A stretch of DNA of 64,000 nt from Bacteroidota bacterium (GTDB lineage Bacteria > Bacteroidota > Bacteroidia > Flavobacteriales > Weeksellaceae), in assembly GCA_023422635.1 (NCBI GenBank), contig JAFAGO010000052.1, positions 1-64,000 of the forward strand, read 5' to 3'. The notes under the pieces are model-generated. The model saw only the letters and a program-made list of their open reading frames with translations, did no database searches and was not told the DNA's origin. The position numbers and the translations under genes were made by a program. Below are positions 54,229 through 62,851 of the stretch, piece after piece; the first letter of the stretch is position 1; each line of letters opens with the position of its first letter.

Positions 54229-56556
54229 ATGAAAAGAATTATTTTAATTGCTTCCGTTTTGTTGTCTACGGTAATTGCTGCACAGGAACTCGTATGGAAA
54301 CCTGTACAGTCGTACCAAACAACACAATATCAAACTAAAAAGAAAGCTTTTATCGATAACTTAATCAGCAAAATGACTTTGGACGAAAAAATCGGACAAA
54401 TGAATTTGCCAACTTCTGGAGATTTTACAACAGGAACTGCCACAAGCTCAGACATCGGAAAGAAAATCGAAGAAGGTTTAGTTGGGGGACTCTTTAATAT
54501 TAAAGGAGCCGATAAAATTAAAGCGGTACAAAAAGTTGCGCTAGAAAAGAGTAGATTGAAAATACCCATGATTTTTGGAATGGATGTTATCCACGGGTAC
54601 GAAACTACGTTTCCTATTCCGCTCGGTTTGGCTTCCTCTTTTGATATGGACCTTGTACAACAGTCGGCTCAAGTGGCTGCAAGAGAATCGGCTTCTGATG
54701 GCATAAGCTGGACCTTTTCGCCAATGGTAGATGTGTCGAGAGAGCCCAGATGGGGAAGAGTTTCCGAAGGGTCTGGTGAAGATCCCTATTTAGGAAGTGA
54801 AATCGCAAAAGCAATGGTGTACGGTTATCAAGGTAAAAATTTAGCTGACAAAAATACGATTTTGGCATGTGTTAAACACTTTGCTCTTTACGGTGCACCA
54901 GAAGGTGGACGAGATTATAATACCGTAGATATGAGTCATGTTCGTATGTTTAACGAATACTTTCCACCTTATAAAGCTGCTGTGGATGCAGGTGTAGGCT
55001 CTGTTATGGCTTCTTTTAATGAGGTTGATGGTATTCCTGCAACAGGAAACCGCTGGCTGATGGATGATGTATTGCGTAAGCAATGGGGATTTAAAGGGTT
55101 TATTGTTACGGATTATACGGGCATCAACGAAATGATAGATCATGGAATGGGCGATTTGCAACAAGTTTCCGCTTTAGCTTTAAAAGCCGGAATCGATATG
55201 GATATGGTAGGCGAAGGATTTTTAAAAACCTTGAAAAAATCACTTTCCGAAGGCAAAGTAACCGAAGCTGAAATTACAGCAGGTGCTAGAAGGATTTTAG
55301 AAGCAAAATATGACCTTGGACTTTTTGATGATCCCTACAAATACGGTGACGCAAAATGGGCAAATTCGGAAGTTTTTAGCATTAAAAATAGAGAGATTGC
55401 ACGAAAAGTGGCGGCAAATTCAATGGTTCTATTGAAAAACGATAAGCAAATATTACCACTCAAGAAAGCGGGAACCGTTGCCGTAATTGGGCCAATTGCA
55501 GATAACGAATTGAATATGACTGGAACTTGGAGTGTGGCGGCCCAACACGATAAATCCAGTTCTTTATTTAAAGGTTTAAAAGAAACAATTGGTAAGGATA
55601 TTAATTTTATCTATGCTAAAGGAAGCAATGTTTTTTATGATGAAACTTTAGAAACCAGCGCAACAATGTTTGGAAAAACTGCAGGAAGAGATGCAAGATC
55701 CAAAGATGTTTTGTTAAAAGAAGCCGTAAATGTTGCACAAAAGTCCGATGTTATCATACTCGCTATTGGCGAAACAGCGGAATTAAGTGGAGAAAGTAGT
55801 TCAAGAGCAGATATCACAATTCCAGATGCGCAGAAAGATTTACTTAACGAACTTAAAAAAACAGGTAAACCAATTGTACTCGTTTTATTCACAGGAAGAC
55901 CTTTGGTTTTAACTGATGTTTATGATAAGCCAGACGCTATTTTAAATGTTTGGTTTCCAGGAAGTGAAGCAGGAAAAGCAATTTCCGATGTTCTTTTTGG
56001 TAAAGTGAATCCATCTGCAAAATTACCAATGACGTTCCCAAGAAGTGTGGGGCAAATTCCTATTTATTACAATCATAAAAATACAGGTCGACCTCTAGAT
56101 GCTCAAAGCACAGAAAAATGTAAATTTCAGAAGTTTCGATCCAATTATATTGATGAGTGCAATACGCCATTATACCCATTCGGTTACGGTTTAAGTTATA
56201 CCTCTTTCAAATACTCAGATGTGGTAATTTCTAATGAAAATCCTAAAGGAAATCAAACCATTGAAGCGTCCATAACCTTAACCAACTCTGGAAATTATGA
56301 TGGCGCAGAAGTTGTGCAATTGTACATTCGTGATTGGGTTGGAAGCATTACACGACCCGTTCAGGAGTTAAAAGGTTTTCAAAAGATATTTTTGAAGAAA
56401 GGTGAAAGTAAGAAAGTAACCTTCAAAATTTCTCCCGACGATTTGAAATTTTACGATACTGATTTAAAATACGATTGGGAATCCGGTGATTTTGATATCA
56501 TGATCGGAACCAATTCTGAAGAAGTAATGACGAAAAAAATCAACTGGACTAAGTAG
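54229..56556 (+). CDS. GH3 beta-glucosidase (BglX-like)
   Basis: A 775-residue exported exo-glucosidase. The start at 54229 yields the signal peptide MKRIILIASVLLSTVIAAQ; an earlier in-frame ATG at 54169 lies inside the esterase gene. GH3 landmarks are MTLDEKIGQM, MDVIHGYETTFPIPLG, FSPMVDVSREPRWGRVSEGSGEDP, CVKHFALYGAPEGGRDYNTVDMS and FIVTDYTGI with nucleophile Asp295. A C-terminal (alpha/beta)6 domain (MVLLKNDKQILPLKK) and an Fn3-like domain (NYDGAEVVQLYI) complete the three-domain form. It would release glucose from short glucans made by the GH144-type enzymes. It is the last gene of the operon, followed by a long hairpin terminator. Confidence 0.92.
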   Translation: MKRIILIASVLLSTVIAAQELVWKPVQSYQTTQYQTKKKAFIDNLISKMTLDEKIGQMNLPTSGDFTTGTATSSDIGKKIEEGLVGGLFNIKGADKIKAVQKVALEKSRLKIPMIFGMDVIHGYETTFPIPLGLASSFDMDLVQQSAQVAARESASDGISWTFSPMVDVSREPRWGRVSEGSGEDPYLGSEIAKAMVYGYQGKNLADKNTILACVKHFALYGAPEGGRDYNTVDMSHVRMFNEYFPPYKAAVDAGVGSVMASFNEVDGIPATGNRWLMDDVLRKQWGFKGFIVTDYTGINEMIDHGMGDLQQVSALALKAGIDMDMVGEGFLKTLKKSLSEGKVTEAEITAGARRILEAKYDLGLFDDPYKYGDAKWANSEVFSIKNREIARKVAANSMVLLKNDKQILPLKKAGTVAVIGPIADNELNMTGTWSVAAQHDKSSSLFKGLKETIGKDINFIYAKGSNVFYDETLETSATMFGKTAGRDARSKDVLLKEAVNVAQKSDVIILAIGETAELSGESSSRADITIPDAQKDLLNELKKTGKPIVLVLFTGRPLVLTDVYDKPDAILNVWFPGSEAGKAISDVLFGKVNPSAKLPMTFPRSVGQIPIYYNHKNTGRPLDAQSTEKCKFQKFRSNYIDECNTPLYPFGYGLSYTSFKYSDVVISNENPKGNQTIEASITLTNSGNYDGAEVVQLYIRDWVGSITRPVQELKGFQKIFLKKGESKKVTFKISPDDLKFYDTDLKYDWESGDFDIMIGTNSEEVMTKKINWTK

Positions 56557-56582
56557 AAAAAAGTATTTCGTTATGGATAAAG

Positions 56583-56615
56583 AGCTGTTTCAAAACTTTT
56601 GGAGCAGCTTTTTTA
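56583..56615 (+). terminator. Terminator of the polysaccharide utilisation operon
   Basis: AGCTGTTTCAAAA / TTTTGGAGCAGCT form a 13-bp stem with two G-T wobbles, followed by a T-run. It lies 27 bp after the GH3 stop and marks the operon end. Confidence 0.85.
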
Positions 56616-56702
56616 AATTGTTTTGTAAGAAAAACAATTTTTCCTGAAACCAACCATTAAGAGAATATTGCTACATTTGATTGGAAAGAAATTATTAAAG
56701 AA

Positions 56703-58220
56703 ATGAGAGATAAGTTTTTATCCATCGGTATTATTCTCGTATTAATCGCTTGGATTGTGGCTGTTTTGTTAGGTACGTATTTTTGGATTGCACTTTTACT
56801 AACCATTATTTATGGTATTGGTGTGTATAATGCCTTTCAAACCAAACATGCAATTTTGAGAAATTTTCCTGTTTTAGGTTATTTTCGATATTTCTTCGAA
56901 AGTATTTCTCCTGAAATGCAACAGTATTTTATCGAACGAGAAACCGACGGAAAACCATTTCCCAGAAATCAAAGATCTGCAGTGTATCGTCGAGCAAAAA
57001 ACATAAGCGATACCGTTCCTTTTGGAACTCAGTTGGAAGTTAATCAAAGAAAATATGAAGGAATTAAGCATTCCATTTACGCAAAATCGCCAATGGAAGA
57101 ACTGCCAAGAGTTTGGGTGGGTGGCGATCAATGTACGCAGCCTTACCATGCATCGTTATTTAATATTTCTGCAATGAGTTTTGGTTCTTTAAGTGATCGC
57201 GCACAAATTTCGCTCAATCGTGGAGCGAAAAAAGGAAATTTTTATCACAATACGGGTGAAGGTGGGATTTCGCCCTATCATTTAGAAGGAGGTGACTTGT
57301 GTTGGCAAATTGGCACGGGATATTTTGGCTGTCGTGACGATCATGGAAAGTTCAATCCAGAATTGTTTAAAAAGTATGCTCATCTGCCAAATGTAAAGAT
57401 GATCGAAATTAAACTTTCTCAAGGGGCGAAACCAGGACATGGTGGTGTTCTTCCTGGCGTAAAAAATACACCAGAAATTGCTAAAATAAGGCATGTAACT
57501 CCAGGGATGACAATTATTTCACCACCATCGCATTCGTCGTTTTCCGATGCAGAAGGTTTGCTGAATTTCGTACAGCAACTGCGTGAACTTTCTGGAGGAA
57601 AACCAATTGGATTTAAACTTTGCATTGGCGACACACGTGAGTTTGAGGACATTTGTGAAAAAATGGTTCAACTGCAAATCTATCCTGATTTTATCACTAT
57701 TGATGGTGCAGAAGGTGGGACTGGAGCCGCTCCACCTGAATTTTCAGATGGTGTGGGTATGCCTTTGGAGCCTGCATTAATTTATGTGAACCGAATTTTA
57801 AAAGCGTATGATTTGAGAAGTAAACTGAGAGTGATTGCGAGTGGCAAAGTGCTTACTTCTTTAGATATTCTGCGCGCTGTTGCAATGGGAGCAGATATGT
57901 GCAATAATGCGAGAGGTTTTATGTTTGCTTTAGGTTGCATTCAGGCGCTGAGATGTAACAACAATAATTGTCCGACAGGTGTTGCAACTCAAGATAAAAT
58001 GTTGATTAAAGGTTTGGATGTAACGGATAAGAGCGAGCGGGTGTATCATTTTCATAAAAATACGCTACTCATGTGTAACGAGTTAATTGCTGCTGCGGGA
58101 AGATCATCGTATGATGAGGTGGATGCTTCTATGTTTATGCGTGGTGACGAATTTGAGCATTTATCGGATCTTTATTTTCCAGATATTCTTCAAAATGTAA
58201 GTGGTGAAAATTTGAAATAA
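56703..58220 (+). CDS. FMN-binding glutamate synthase-family protein
   Basis: A 505-residue protein with two N-terminal membrane helices (residues ~5-38) followed by a glutamate synthase-like TIM barrel. Motifs are ISAMSFGSLSDRAQISLNRGAKKG, GEGGISPYHLEGGDL, GAKPGHGGVLPG, ITIDGAEGGTGAAPPEF and the iron-sulfur signature C-x5-C-x4-C in CIQALRCNNNNC, normally a 3Fe-4S site. There is no amidotransferase domain, so it is not a complete GOGAT. The family is common and poorly characterised; its substrate and electron partner are unknown. Single gene, terminated by the hairpin at 58231-58268. Confidence 0.88.
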   Translation: MRDKFLSIGIILVLIAWIVAVLLGTYFWIALLLTIIYGIGVYNAFQTKHAILRNFPVLGYFRYFFESISPEMQQYFIERETDGKPFPRNQRSAVYRRAKNISDTVPFGTQLEVNQRKYEGIKHSIYAKSPMEELPRVWVGGDQCTQPYHASLFNISAMSFGSLSDRAQISLNRGAKKGNFYHNTGEGGISPYHLEGGDLCWQIGTGYFGCRDDHGKFNPELFKKYAHLPNVKMIEIKLSQGAKPGHGGVLPGVKNTPEIAKIRHVTPGMTIISPPSHSSFSDAEGLLNFVQQLRELSGGKPIGFKLCIGDTREFEDICEKMVQLQIYPDFITIDGAEGGTGAAPPEFSDGVGMPLEPALIYVNRILKAYDLRSKLRVIASGKVLTSLDILRAVAMGADMCNNARGFMFALGCIQALRCNNNNCPTGVATQDKMLIKGLDVTDKSERVYHFHKNTLLMCNELIAAAGRSSYDEVDASMFMRGDEFEHLSDLYFPDILQNVSGENLK

Positions 58221-58230
58221 CTTATAAAAA

Positions 58231-58268
58231 AAAGGGAACATTGTTTTGCAAATGTTCCCTTTTTTTTT
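58231..58268. terminator. Bidirectional terminator
   Basis: GGGAACATT / AATGTTCCC with an 8-nt loop and flanking A-run and T-run, so it functions in both directions. It serves the glutamate synthase-like gene on the plus strand and the endonuclease gene on the minus strand. Confidence 0.9.
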
Positions 58269-58282
58269 GTTTAGGCTTCAAT

Positions 58283-59383
58283 TTACTGAATAATAAATTT
58301 TACGTTTTGTTGATCCAATTGTAGAATGTAAATTCCGCTTTGTGTATTTTTAAGCGTAATGTAATTTACACTTCTGAAAGGATGTTCTACGGTTTGCAAC
58401 AATTGCCCGTTGATGGAATAAATGGAAGCTTTAGAAATTTTCCCAAGAGAATTTCCGGTTACCACAAGCATTCCGTTTTTCACAGGATTTTGAGCCAAAT
58501 AAACTTTATCTAAAACTTCTGTTTCTTGAGCAGAAAGTGTTGAAGTCCAAATCTTTTCTACAAATTCAGGGTGATCCACAAATGGGTTTCTATTGTTTTG
58601 ATAGGTGTATCCAAAATCATTTCTGTCGATTTCTTTTTGAGAAACGGGGTCGTCATTATTCCATTTTAAAAGCAAATTGATGTACCATTGTTCGAAGCCT
58701 CGATCTTTACTTCCATCCTGCGGATTGTTCGAATCGCTGATATCAAATGATTGTAAGCGATCTTCATAGCGTGTGATAAAATACAGTAATGCACGAGCGA
58801 TGTCGCCTTTAAATTCATCAATCGGTTCAAAGACCGTTCCGCTAAAACCTGGAAAATTACTTTTTCCTAATTTTGAACCATTTTTAGTTGGATTGCTAAT
58901 TGTTGATGGTGCAGAAGCAAGTGTTCCTACCGTTCCAAAAGGATAATTATTTCGGTAGCCATTTACTTTTCCATCAGTAGGATAAATGTGAAAATAATCG
59001 CTGCGCATTGGGTAGGCGTTATTAAAGAAACCTTGTGGAAAAAGGTGCTCTCTGTTATAGCAATCGCCCTCGTAGGTGTAATTGCCGCAGACTTTCTGTC
59101 CAGGTATAAAAACATACGGATCAGTTCCATCTGGAATTTCAGAATAAATATCAAGAATGGTATTGTCATTTTCATAATATTTGTCGATATCACCGGTTTG
59201 ATATGCCGTCATTAATGCTCCGTATCCACGATCAACAGCTCCCTCGTTAACAATGTTTTTTAGCTTTGTTTTTAAAGCATAGCCGGTAAGATTTTCAGTT
59301 CCATCGTAATATCCCGAAGGAATTTGAGCCGATAGAAAACCAGAAAAAACAGCAGTAATTGCTAAAAGTGTAATTTTTTTCAT
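58283..59383 (-). CDS. Secreted endonuclease I with T9SS type A sorting domain
   Basis: A 366-residue extracellular nuclease. The signal peptide ends LSAQ. The endonuclease I core contains NREHLFPQGFF (catalytic His113 region), then SDYFHIYPTDGKVNGYRNNYPFG, which is the family fingerprint for His/Asn-assisted DNA cleavage. The C-terminal ~75 residues form a sorting domain (LAQNPVKNGMLVVTGNS, ASIYSINGQLLQTV, TQSGIYILQLDQQNVKFIIQ), so T9SS export to the surface or medium is expected. Likely role: degradation of environmental DNA for nutrients. Single gene. Confidence 0.9.
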   Translation of the reverse strand: MKKITLLAITAVFSGFLSAQIPSGYYDGTENLTGYALKTKLKNIVNEGAVDRGYGALMTAYQTGDIDKYYENDNTILDIYSEIPDGTDPYVFIPGQKVCGNYTYEGDCYNREHLFPQGFFNNAYPMRSDYFHIYPTDGKVNGYRNNYPFGTVGTLASAPSTISNPTKNGSKLGKSNFPGFSGTVFEPIDEFKGDIARALLYFITRYEDRLQSFDISDSNNPQDGSKDRGFEQWYINLLLKWNNDDPVSQKEIDRNDFGYTYQNNRNPFVDHPEFVEKIWTSTLSAQETEVLDKVYLAQNPVKNGMLVVTGNSLGKISKASIYSINGQLLQTVEHPFRSVNYITLKNTQSGIYILQLDQQNVKFIIQ

Positions 59384-59446
59384 AAGTTTTTACAGAATAA
59401 ATGGTAAAAAATAGGAGGTAAAGGTAATCAAAATTATGATTAGTGA

Positions 59447-60649
59447 TTACTTATTGAGATAATTTCTATTAATTTTTGAAAACAGCAAAGAAACGATAAT
59501 TCCAAAAGAAGCTGCTGTAAATGAAACAATTAAGTAATTTTTTAAATTGATATCAACAGGAAACGGGATGCCAGGCATCGTTTCGAAAAATCCTGTATAC
59601 CATTGAAAAACGCAAATAGCACTTCCTGCAATAAGTCCGCATAAAATTCCGAAAACCACAATTAATAGTCCTGTGTAGAAATAGATGTTTCGAAGTTCGC
59701 GTATCGGCAACCCTAAAGAAATTAAAGAGTTCGATTGTTGCCTTTTATCAAGTTGCAAAATAATTATTGCTCCAGCCAAGTTGAATGTGGTAATTAAAAT
59801 TACTAAACCAAAAATTAGGTAGATAAATATTTTTTCGGTGTTGATCATTTTCCAGAAGGCGGCATTTTCTTCTGCTTTCGTTTTAACACTGTATTTGTTT
59901 CCTAAAGCTTTCGAAATTTCATCCTTAACATCATTGGCAAGTTCTGGATTTTTTAATTTTATTACAATATCGTAAGCGGATTTCTTGGGCAGATTTAGAA
60001 GTTCTTGCGTGAGTTCTAAAGGGCTAATAATGGTGTTGTCGAGTTGTCCTTTACCTGGGAAAACGCCGGTAACATAGATTTCCTTTTTATTAAAAATATC
60101 TTCTTCTTTATTAATAATTCCGGTTCCAGGTTTTGGCATCATTACCACGGCAAAGTTATTTCCGCCTACAAGAATACTTAGCCGATTGTTCAGCTGATTC
60201 TCCATTAAAACTTCATTCGAGAATTTAAAACTTGGATAAGAACCGTAGAAAATATCTTTATTAATCGGGTTTACGCTAGTGTAAGCAGAATCAACGCCAC
60301 GCAAAATCGCGATATCGCCATTTTCTCCGTAGCTGATGTATACTTTTTCTTCGATTGTTTTGGAGAAGGATAGAATATTCGGATTTTGTTCTAATACTTT
60401 CACCACGCGATCAATATCGGGAATGGTTTTTCCAGAATTACTTTTGAGCGTTAAATCTGCATGCAAATTTGCAATCATATCCCGATTCAAGTCTTCCAAA
60501 CCTGAAAATACGGAGATGATAATAAACATCGCTGCCACTGCCACCATCATTGCTATTGCTGCCAGCCAAGTAATAAAAGTTACTGCTGTACTGCCTTTTC
60601 GAGCAATAAGGTAACGCTGAGCAATGTAAAATGCGGTAGAGTTTTTCAA
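59447..60649 (-). CDS. LolC/E-type FtsX-like ABC permease
   Basis: A 400-residue inner membrane protein with the LolC/E topology: TM1 (ITWLAAIAMMVAVAAMFIIISVFSGLEDLN), a large periplasmic MacB-type domain (residues ~50-260) and three C-terminal helices (IYLIFGLVILITTFNLAGAIIILQLDK, FYTGLLIVVFGILCGLIAGS, YLIVSFTAASFGIIVSLLFS). LolCE extract lipoproteins for transfer to the outer membrane, but related permeases have other roles. No ATPase gene is adjacent, which is common for lol genes in Bacteroidota. It follows rbfA by 15 bp on the same strand. Confidence 0.85.
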   Translation of the reverse strand: MKNSTAFYIAQRYLIARKGSTAVTFITWLAAIAMMVAVAAMFIIISVFSGLEDLNRDMIANLHADLTLKSNSGKTIPDIDRVVKVLEQNPNILSFSKTIEEKVYISYGENGDIAILRGVDSAYTSVNPINKDIFYGSYPSFKFSNEVLMENQLNNRLSILVGGNNFAVVMMPKPGTGIINKEEDIFNKKEIYVTGVFPGKGQLDNTIISPLELTQELLNLPKKSAYDIVIKLKNPELANDVKDEISKALGNKYSVKTKAEENAAFWKMINTEKIFIYLIFGLVILITTFNLAGAIIILQLDKRQQSNSLISLGLPIRELRNIYFYTGLLIVVFGILCGLIAGSAICVFQWYTGFFETMPGIPFPVDINLKNYLIVSFTAASFGIIVSLLFSKINRNYLNK

Positions 60650-60664
60650 AAGATATGCATGTTT

Positions 60665-61027
60665 TTAAAGTACGGGATTATCGCCTTCGCCTTTTAATTC
60701 TTTTTCAATACGTTCAACATCATCAAGAGAAGTGTCGAGAAAAAAGTTAAGATCGGGGATAATTCGAACCTGTTTTGCCATTTTTTGACCAATATAATTT
60801 CGGTATTGAGATTTATTTTCCTCAATTTCCTTCATAATTGGTTTACGAAACTCTTGTGGGAAAATGCTAAGATAAATTCGTGCAATTCCCAAATCGGCAG
60901 TAACTTTTACATCCGAAACGGTTACCAGAAAATGCTGTTTGCTTTCTGCAGCCTGTTTTCTGAAGAGTTCTGCAAAATCCTCTTGAATAATCTGTGCGAC
61001 TTTTCGTTGTCTGTTACTTTCATTCAT
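60665..61027 (-). CDS. rbfA: Ribosome-binding factor A
   Basis: A 120-residue KH-fold protein needed for late 16S rRNA maturation in the 30S subunit, especially at low temperature. The motifs SNRQRKVAQIIQEDFAELFRK, VTVSDVKVTADLGIARIYLSIFP and VRIIPDLNFFLDTSLDDVERIEKELK are typical of the family. It heads an operon with the LolC/E-type permease, and its start faces the methylmalonyl-CoA epimerase gene 48 bp away. Confidence 0.93.
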   Translation of the reverse strand: MNESNRQRKVAQIIQEDFAELFRKQAAESKQHFLVTVSDVKVTADLGIARIYLSIFPQEFRKPIMKEIEENKSQYRNYIGQKMAKQVRIIPDLNFFLDTSLDDVERIEKELKGEGDNPVL

Positions 61028-61040
61028 GGTGCAAATTTAG

Positions 61041-61048
61041 TATTTTTG
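61041..61048 (+). promoter_or_regulatory. -7 promoter element of the epimerase gene
   Basis: TATTTTTG fits TAnnTTTG and lies 27 bp before the ATG at 61076, between divergent genes. Confidence 0.45.
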
Positions 61049-61075
61049 TTTGAATCATTAAGCGTATATCCCATC

Positions 61076-61474
61076 ATGAAAATAGAACATTTAGGCATTG
61101 CTGTAAAATCGCTTGGAATTTCCGATTCACTTTTTGAAAAATTGTTAGGAACAAAGCATTACAAGCATGAAAGAGTGGAAAGAGAAGGCGTTGAAACTTC
61201 ATTTTATCAGATCGGTGAAAGCAAGATTGAACTTTTAGAAGCTGCTAACGATGAAAGTGCAATGTCAAAGTTTATCGATAAAAAAGGAGAAGGAATTCAT
61301 CATATCGCTTTTGGTGTTGAAGATATAAAATTTGAAATCGAGCGTCTTAAAAAAGAAGGCTTTATTTTTATTTCGGAAGAGCCGAAAGAAGGTGCAGATA
61401 ATAAGTTGGTTGTATTTCTTCATCCAAAATCCACAAATGGCGTATTGGTCGAACTTTGCCAAGAAAAGGCATAA
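61076..61474 (+). CDS. mce: Methylmalonyl-CoA epimerase
   Basis: A 132-residue glyoxalase/VOC-fold enzyme that interconverts (2S)- and (2R)-methylmalonyl-CoA in propionate metabolism. The start MKIEHLGIAVKSL and the metal-ligand segments IEHLGIAV, GIHHIAFGVED and NGVLVELCQE are typical. The ATG at 61076 is chosen because an in-frame upstream extension would overlap rbfA completely and lacks family similarity. Its mutase partner is not in this window. The CoA-transferase at 5444-6991 could act in the same acyl-CoA pathway. Confidence 0.92.
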   Translation: MKIEHLGIAVKSLGISDSLFEKLLGTKHYKHERVEREGVETSFYQIGESKIELLEAANDESAMSKFIDKKGEGIHHIAFGVEDIKFEIERLKKEGFIFISEEPKEGADNKLVVFLHPKSTNGVLVELCQEKA

Positions 61475-61481
61475 AATTATT

Positions 61482-61510
61482 TTGAAATAACAGAAAAAAG
61501 ATTATTTTTG
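61482..61510 (+). promoter_or_regulatory. Promoter of the tRNA gene
   Basis: TTG (61482-61484), an 18-bp spacer and TATTTTTG (61503-61510) fit the Bacteroidota -33/-7 pattern with correct spacing. The mature tRNA begins 28 bp further on. Confidence 0.65.
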
Positions 61511-61538
61511 CACTCACAAATTTCTAACCAAAATTTTC

Positions 61539-61612
61539 GGTCCTATAGCTCAGTTGGTTAGAGTCCCTGACTCATAATCAGGTTGTCCTTGGTTCGAGCC
61601 CAAGTGGGACCA
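61539..61612 (+). tRNA. tRNA with CAU anticodon (elongator Met or lysidine-type Ile2)
   Basis: A 74-nt cloverleaf: acceptor GGTCCTA / TGGGACC with discriminator A, D-arm GCTC...GAGT, anticodon stem CCTGA / TCAGG with loop CTCATAA (anticodon CAT at 61573-61575), and T-arm CTTGG-TTCGAGC-CCAAG. CCA is not encoded. It is not the initiator, because the anticodon stem lacks the three G-C pairs. CAU is shared by elongator tRNA-Met and by tRNA-Ile2, whose C34 is changed to lysidine; sequence alone does not let me choose. A mobile element seems to start directly downstream. Confidence 0.92.
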
Positions 61613-61624
61613 CTCCTCTAAATC

Positions 61625-61655
61625 AAGCACTTACAGAAATGTAGGTGCTTTTTTT
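61625..61655 (+). terminator. tRNA transcript terminator
   Basis: AAGCACTTACA / TGTAGGTGCTT (one wobble) closed by a GAAA tetraloop and followed by a T-run, 12 bp after the tRNA. Confidence 0.9.
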
Positions 61656-61663
61656 ATGTATTC

Positions 61664-61685
61664 TGACGAACATTTGACGAACATT
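61664..61685. repeat. Tandem direct repeat TGACGAACATT x2
   Basis: Two perfect adjacent copies of the 11-mer TGACGAACATT, 52 bp downstream of the tRNA 3' end. Tandem short direct repeats beside an attachment core are typical of arm-type integrase binding sites; that role is inferred. Confidence 0.6.
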
Positions 61686-61756
61686 TAAAGTGATGTTAAA
61701 TATTTTAAAATTTATTTTTTAGACATTTTTATGTTATTTTGTTTCAAAATCACAAT

Positions 61757-62731
61757 ATGCTAAATTCAATATTTTCTTATTTCGTAGTTTGTTATCCTGT
61801 GGTAATATCACTTTATGTTATAATCATTTTTTACTTCGCAATTTTTCCAAGTGTCTACCAATTGTTTAGGTATGATGAATGGAGATATTCGAAAGGCTTT
61901 AATGGTAAGAAAATTTTAAATTTGAGTTCCCTTAGTATATTTTTCGTACTTGTCCTCTGGTGGTATATAAGTGTATTGTCACAAAATAGTACTAATTCGG
62001 ATATTGAATATATAAATGATTTATTTCCATCATTTTTTCTATTAACTGTCACAACTGCTTCAATATACTTTCTTTTTCATAAATATTCTATAGCTATTTT
62101 TAGATTAACTATAAAAAAGAATACAAAAGGAGAAGATTTGCTCGAACCTAAAAATTTAAATGCCATAAATGATAATCAATCGTCAATTGTTAATAATTAT
62201 CAGAGTAATTTTAATACGCTTCTCAATATTGATAATTCTCGAAGCGAAACAAAAATTGATAATTCTTCAAGCAATGAATATACAAGTGAAATAAATATTG
62301 ACATCTCTAAGAATGAAACAAATATTGATAATCCAGTAGTAAATATTATAAAAAAAAATCAATCATTAAATCCCATACTTAAAAACCTTAATGAAATTCA
62401 ATTAGGAAAAATTTTAGATGAATTCAGTAGTACAATTGAGATTGATAAAAATTCATTAAATAGATTATTTAGTCTATTTCAGGGATACGAAATTTTAGAA
62501 AGAATACAAATAAAAGTATTTATGAATAAGAAAACTAAAAAAGTAGATTATACCCCAGGTATTAATTTTTTGAAAAAAATTTTGAAGCTGGAAAATGTAA
62601 TTAATCCTTACACTGGAAAAGAATTTAAAGCTACTGATATAGCTATTATAGTAAATAGTTTTTTTTATTTTGTTAAAAACGATGGTGAAACTAAATCAGA
62701 AATAACCGTTCAAGATTTATTTCATAAGTAG
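61757..62731 (+). CDS. Unrecognised membrane protein with N-I-D repeat region
   Basis: I do not recognise this 324-residue protein. The ATG at 61757 is preferred to an upstream TTG. Three hydrophobic segments are visible at about residues 3-29, 57-75 and 90-110. A low-complexity linker follows (about 130-195) with repeats of the form NIDNS-x-SET / NIDIS-x-NET, and then a soluble C-terminal domain of about 125 residues (LNEIQLGKILDEF, LFSLFQGYEILERIQIKVF, VINPYTGKEFKATDIAIIVNSFFYFV). It may be a membrane-anchored effector or regulatory protein carried as cargo by the mobile element; its function is unknown. Codon use is strongly AT-biased, unlike the genes before the tRNA. Confidence 0.7.
   Translation: MLNSIFSYFVVCYPVVISLYVIIIFYFAIFPSVYQLFRYDEWRYSKGFNGKKILNLSSLSIFFVLVLWWYISVLSQNSTNSDIEYINDLFPSFFLLTVTTASIYFLFHKYSIAIFRLTIKKNTKGEDLLEPKNLNAINDNQSSIVNNYQSNFNTLLNIDNSRSETKIDNSSSNEYTSEINIDISKNETNIDNPVVNIIKKNQSLNPILKNLNEIQLGKILDEFSSTIEIDKNSLNRLFSLFQGYEILERIQIKVFMNKKTKKVDYTPGINFLKKILKLENVINPYTGKEFKATDIAIIVNSFFYFVKNDGETKSEITVQDLFHK
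62222..62337 (+). repeat. Degenerate in-gene repeat coding N-I-D-x-S units
   Basis: Four imperfect copies of a unit reading like AATATTGATAAT lie in the linker of the unrecognised membrane protein and encode NIDNS, KIDNS, NIDIS and NIDNP. The repeats sit between the membrane segments and the C-terminal domain, suggesting a flexible spacer or a repeated docking motif. Confidence 0.55.
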
Positions 62732-62851
62732 GTTATTGTAAAGTATCTTTTTTTTACAATAATTTATTATTATTTCTCCGTATAAATAATTGAAAAACGC
62801 TTTATTCATGGCGTTTTTATTATGGTGAATAATAATAAAAAATTATACACA

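Noticed and set aside
60785..61075. Extension of the epimerase gene upstream over rbfA
   Set aside because: The extra 97 residues are the antisense of rbfA, and the family start MKIEHLGIAV is at 61076.
61539..61612. Calling the CAU tRNA the initiator tRNA-fMet
   Set aside because: It has a normal paired acceptor end and lacks the three consecutive G-C pairs in the anticodon stem.
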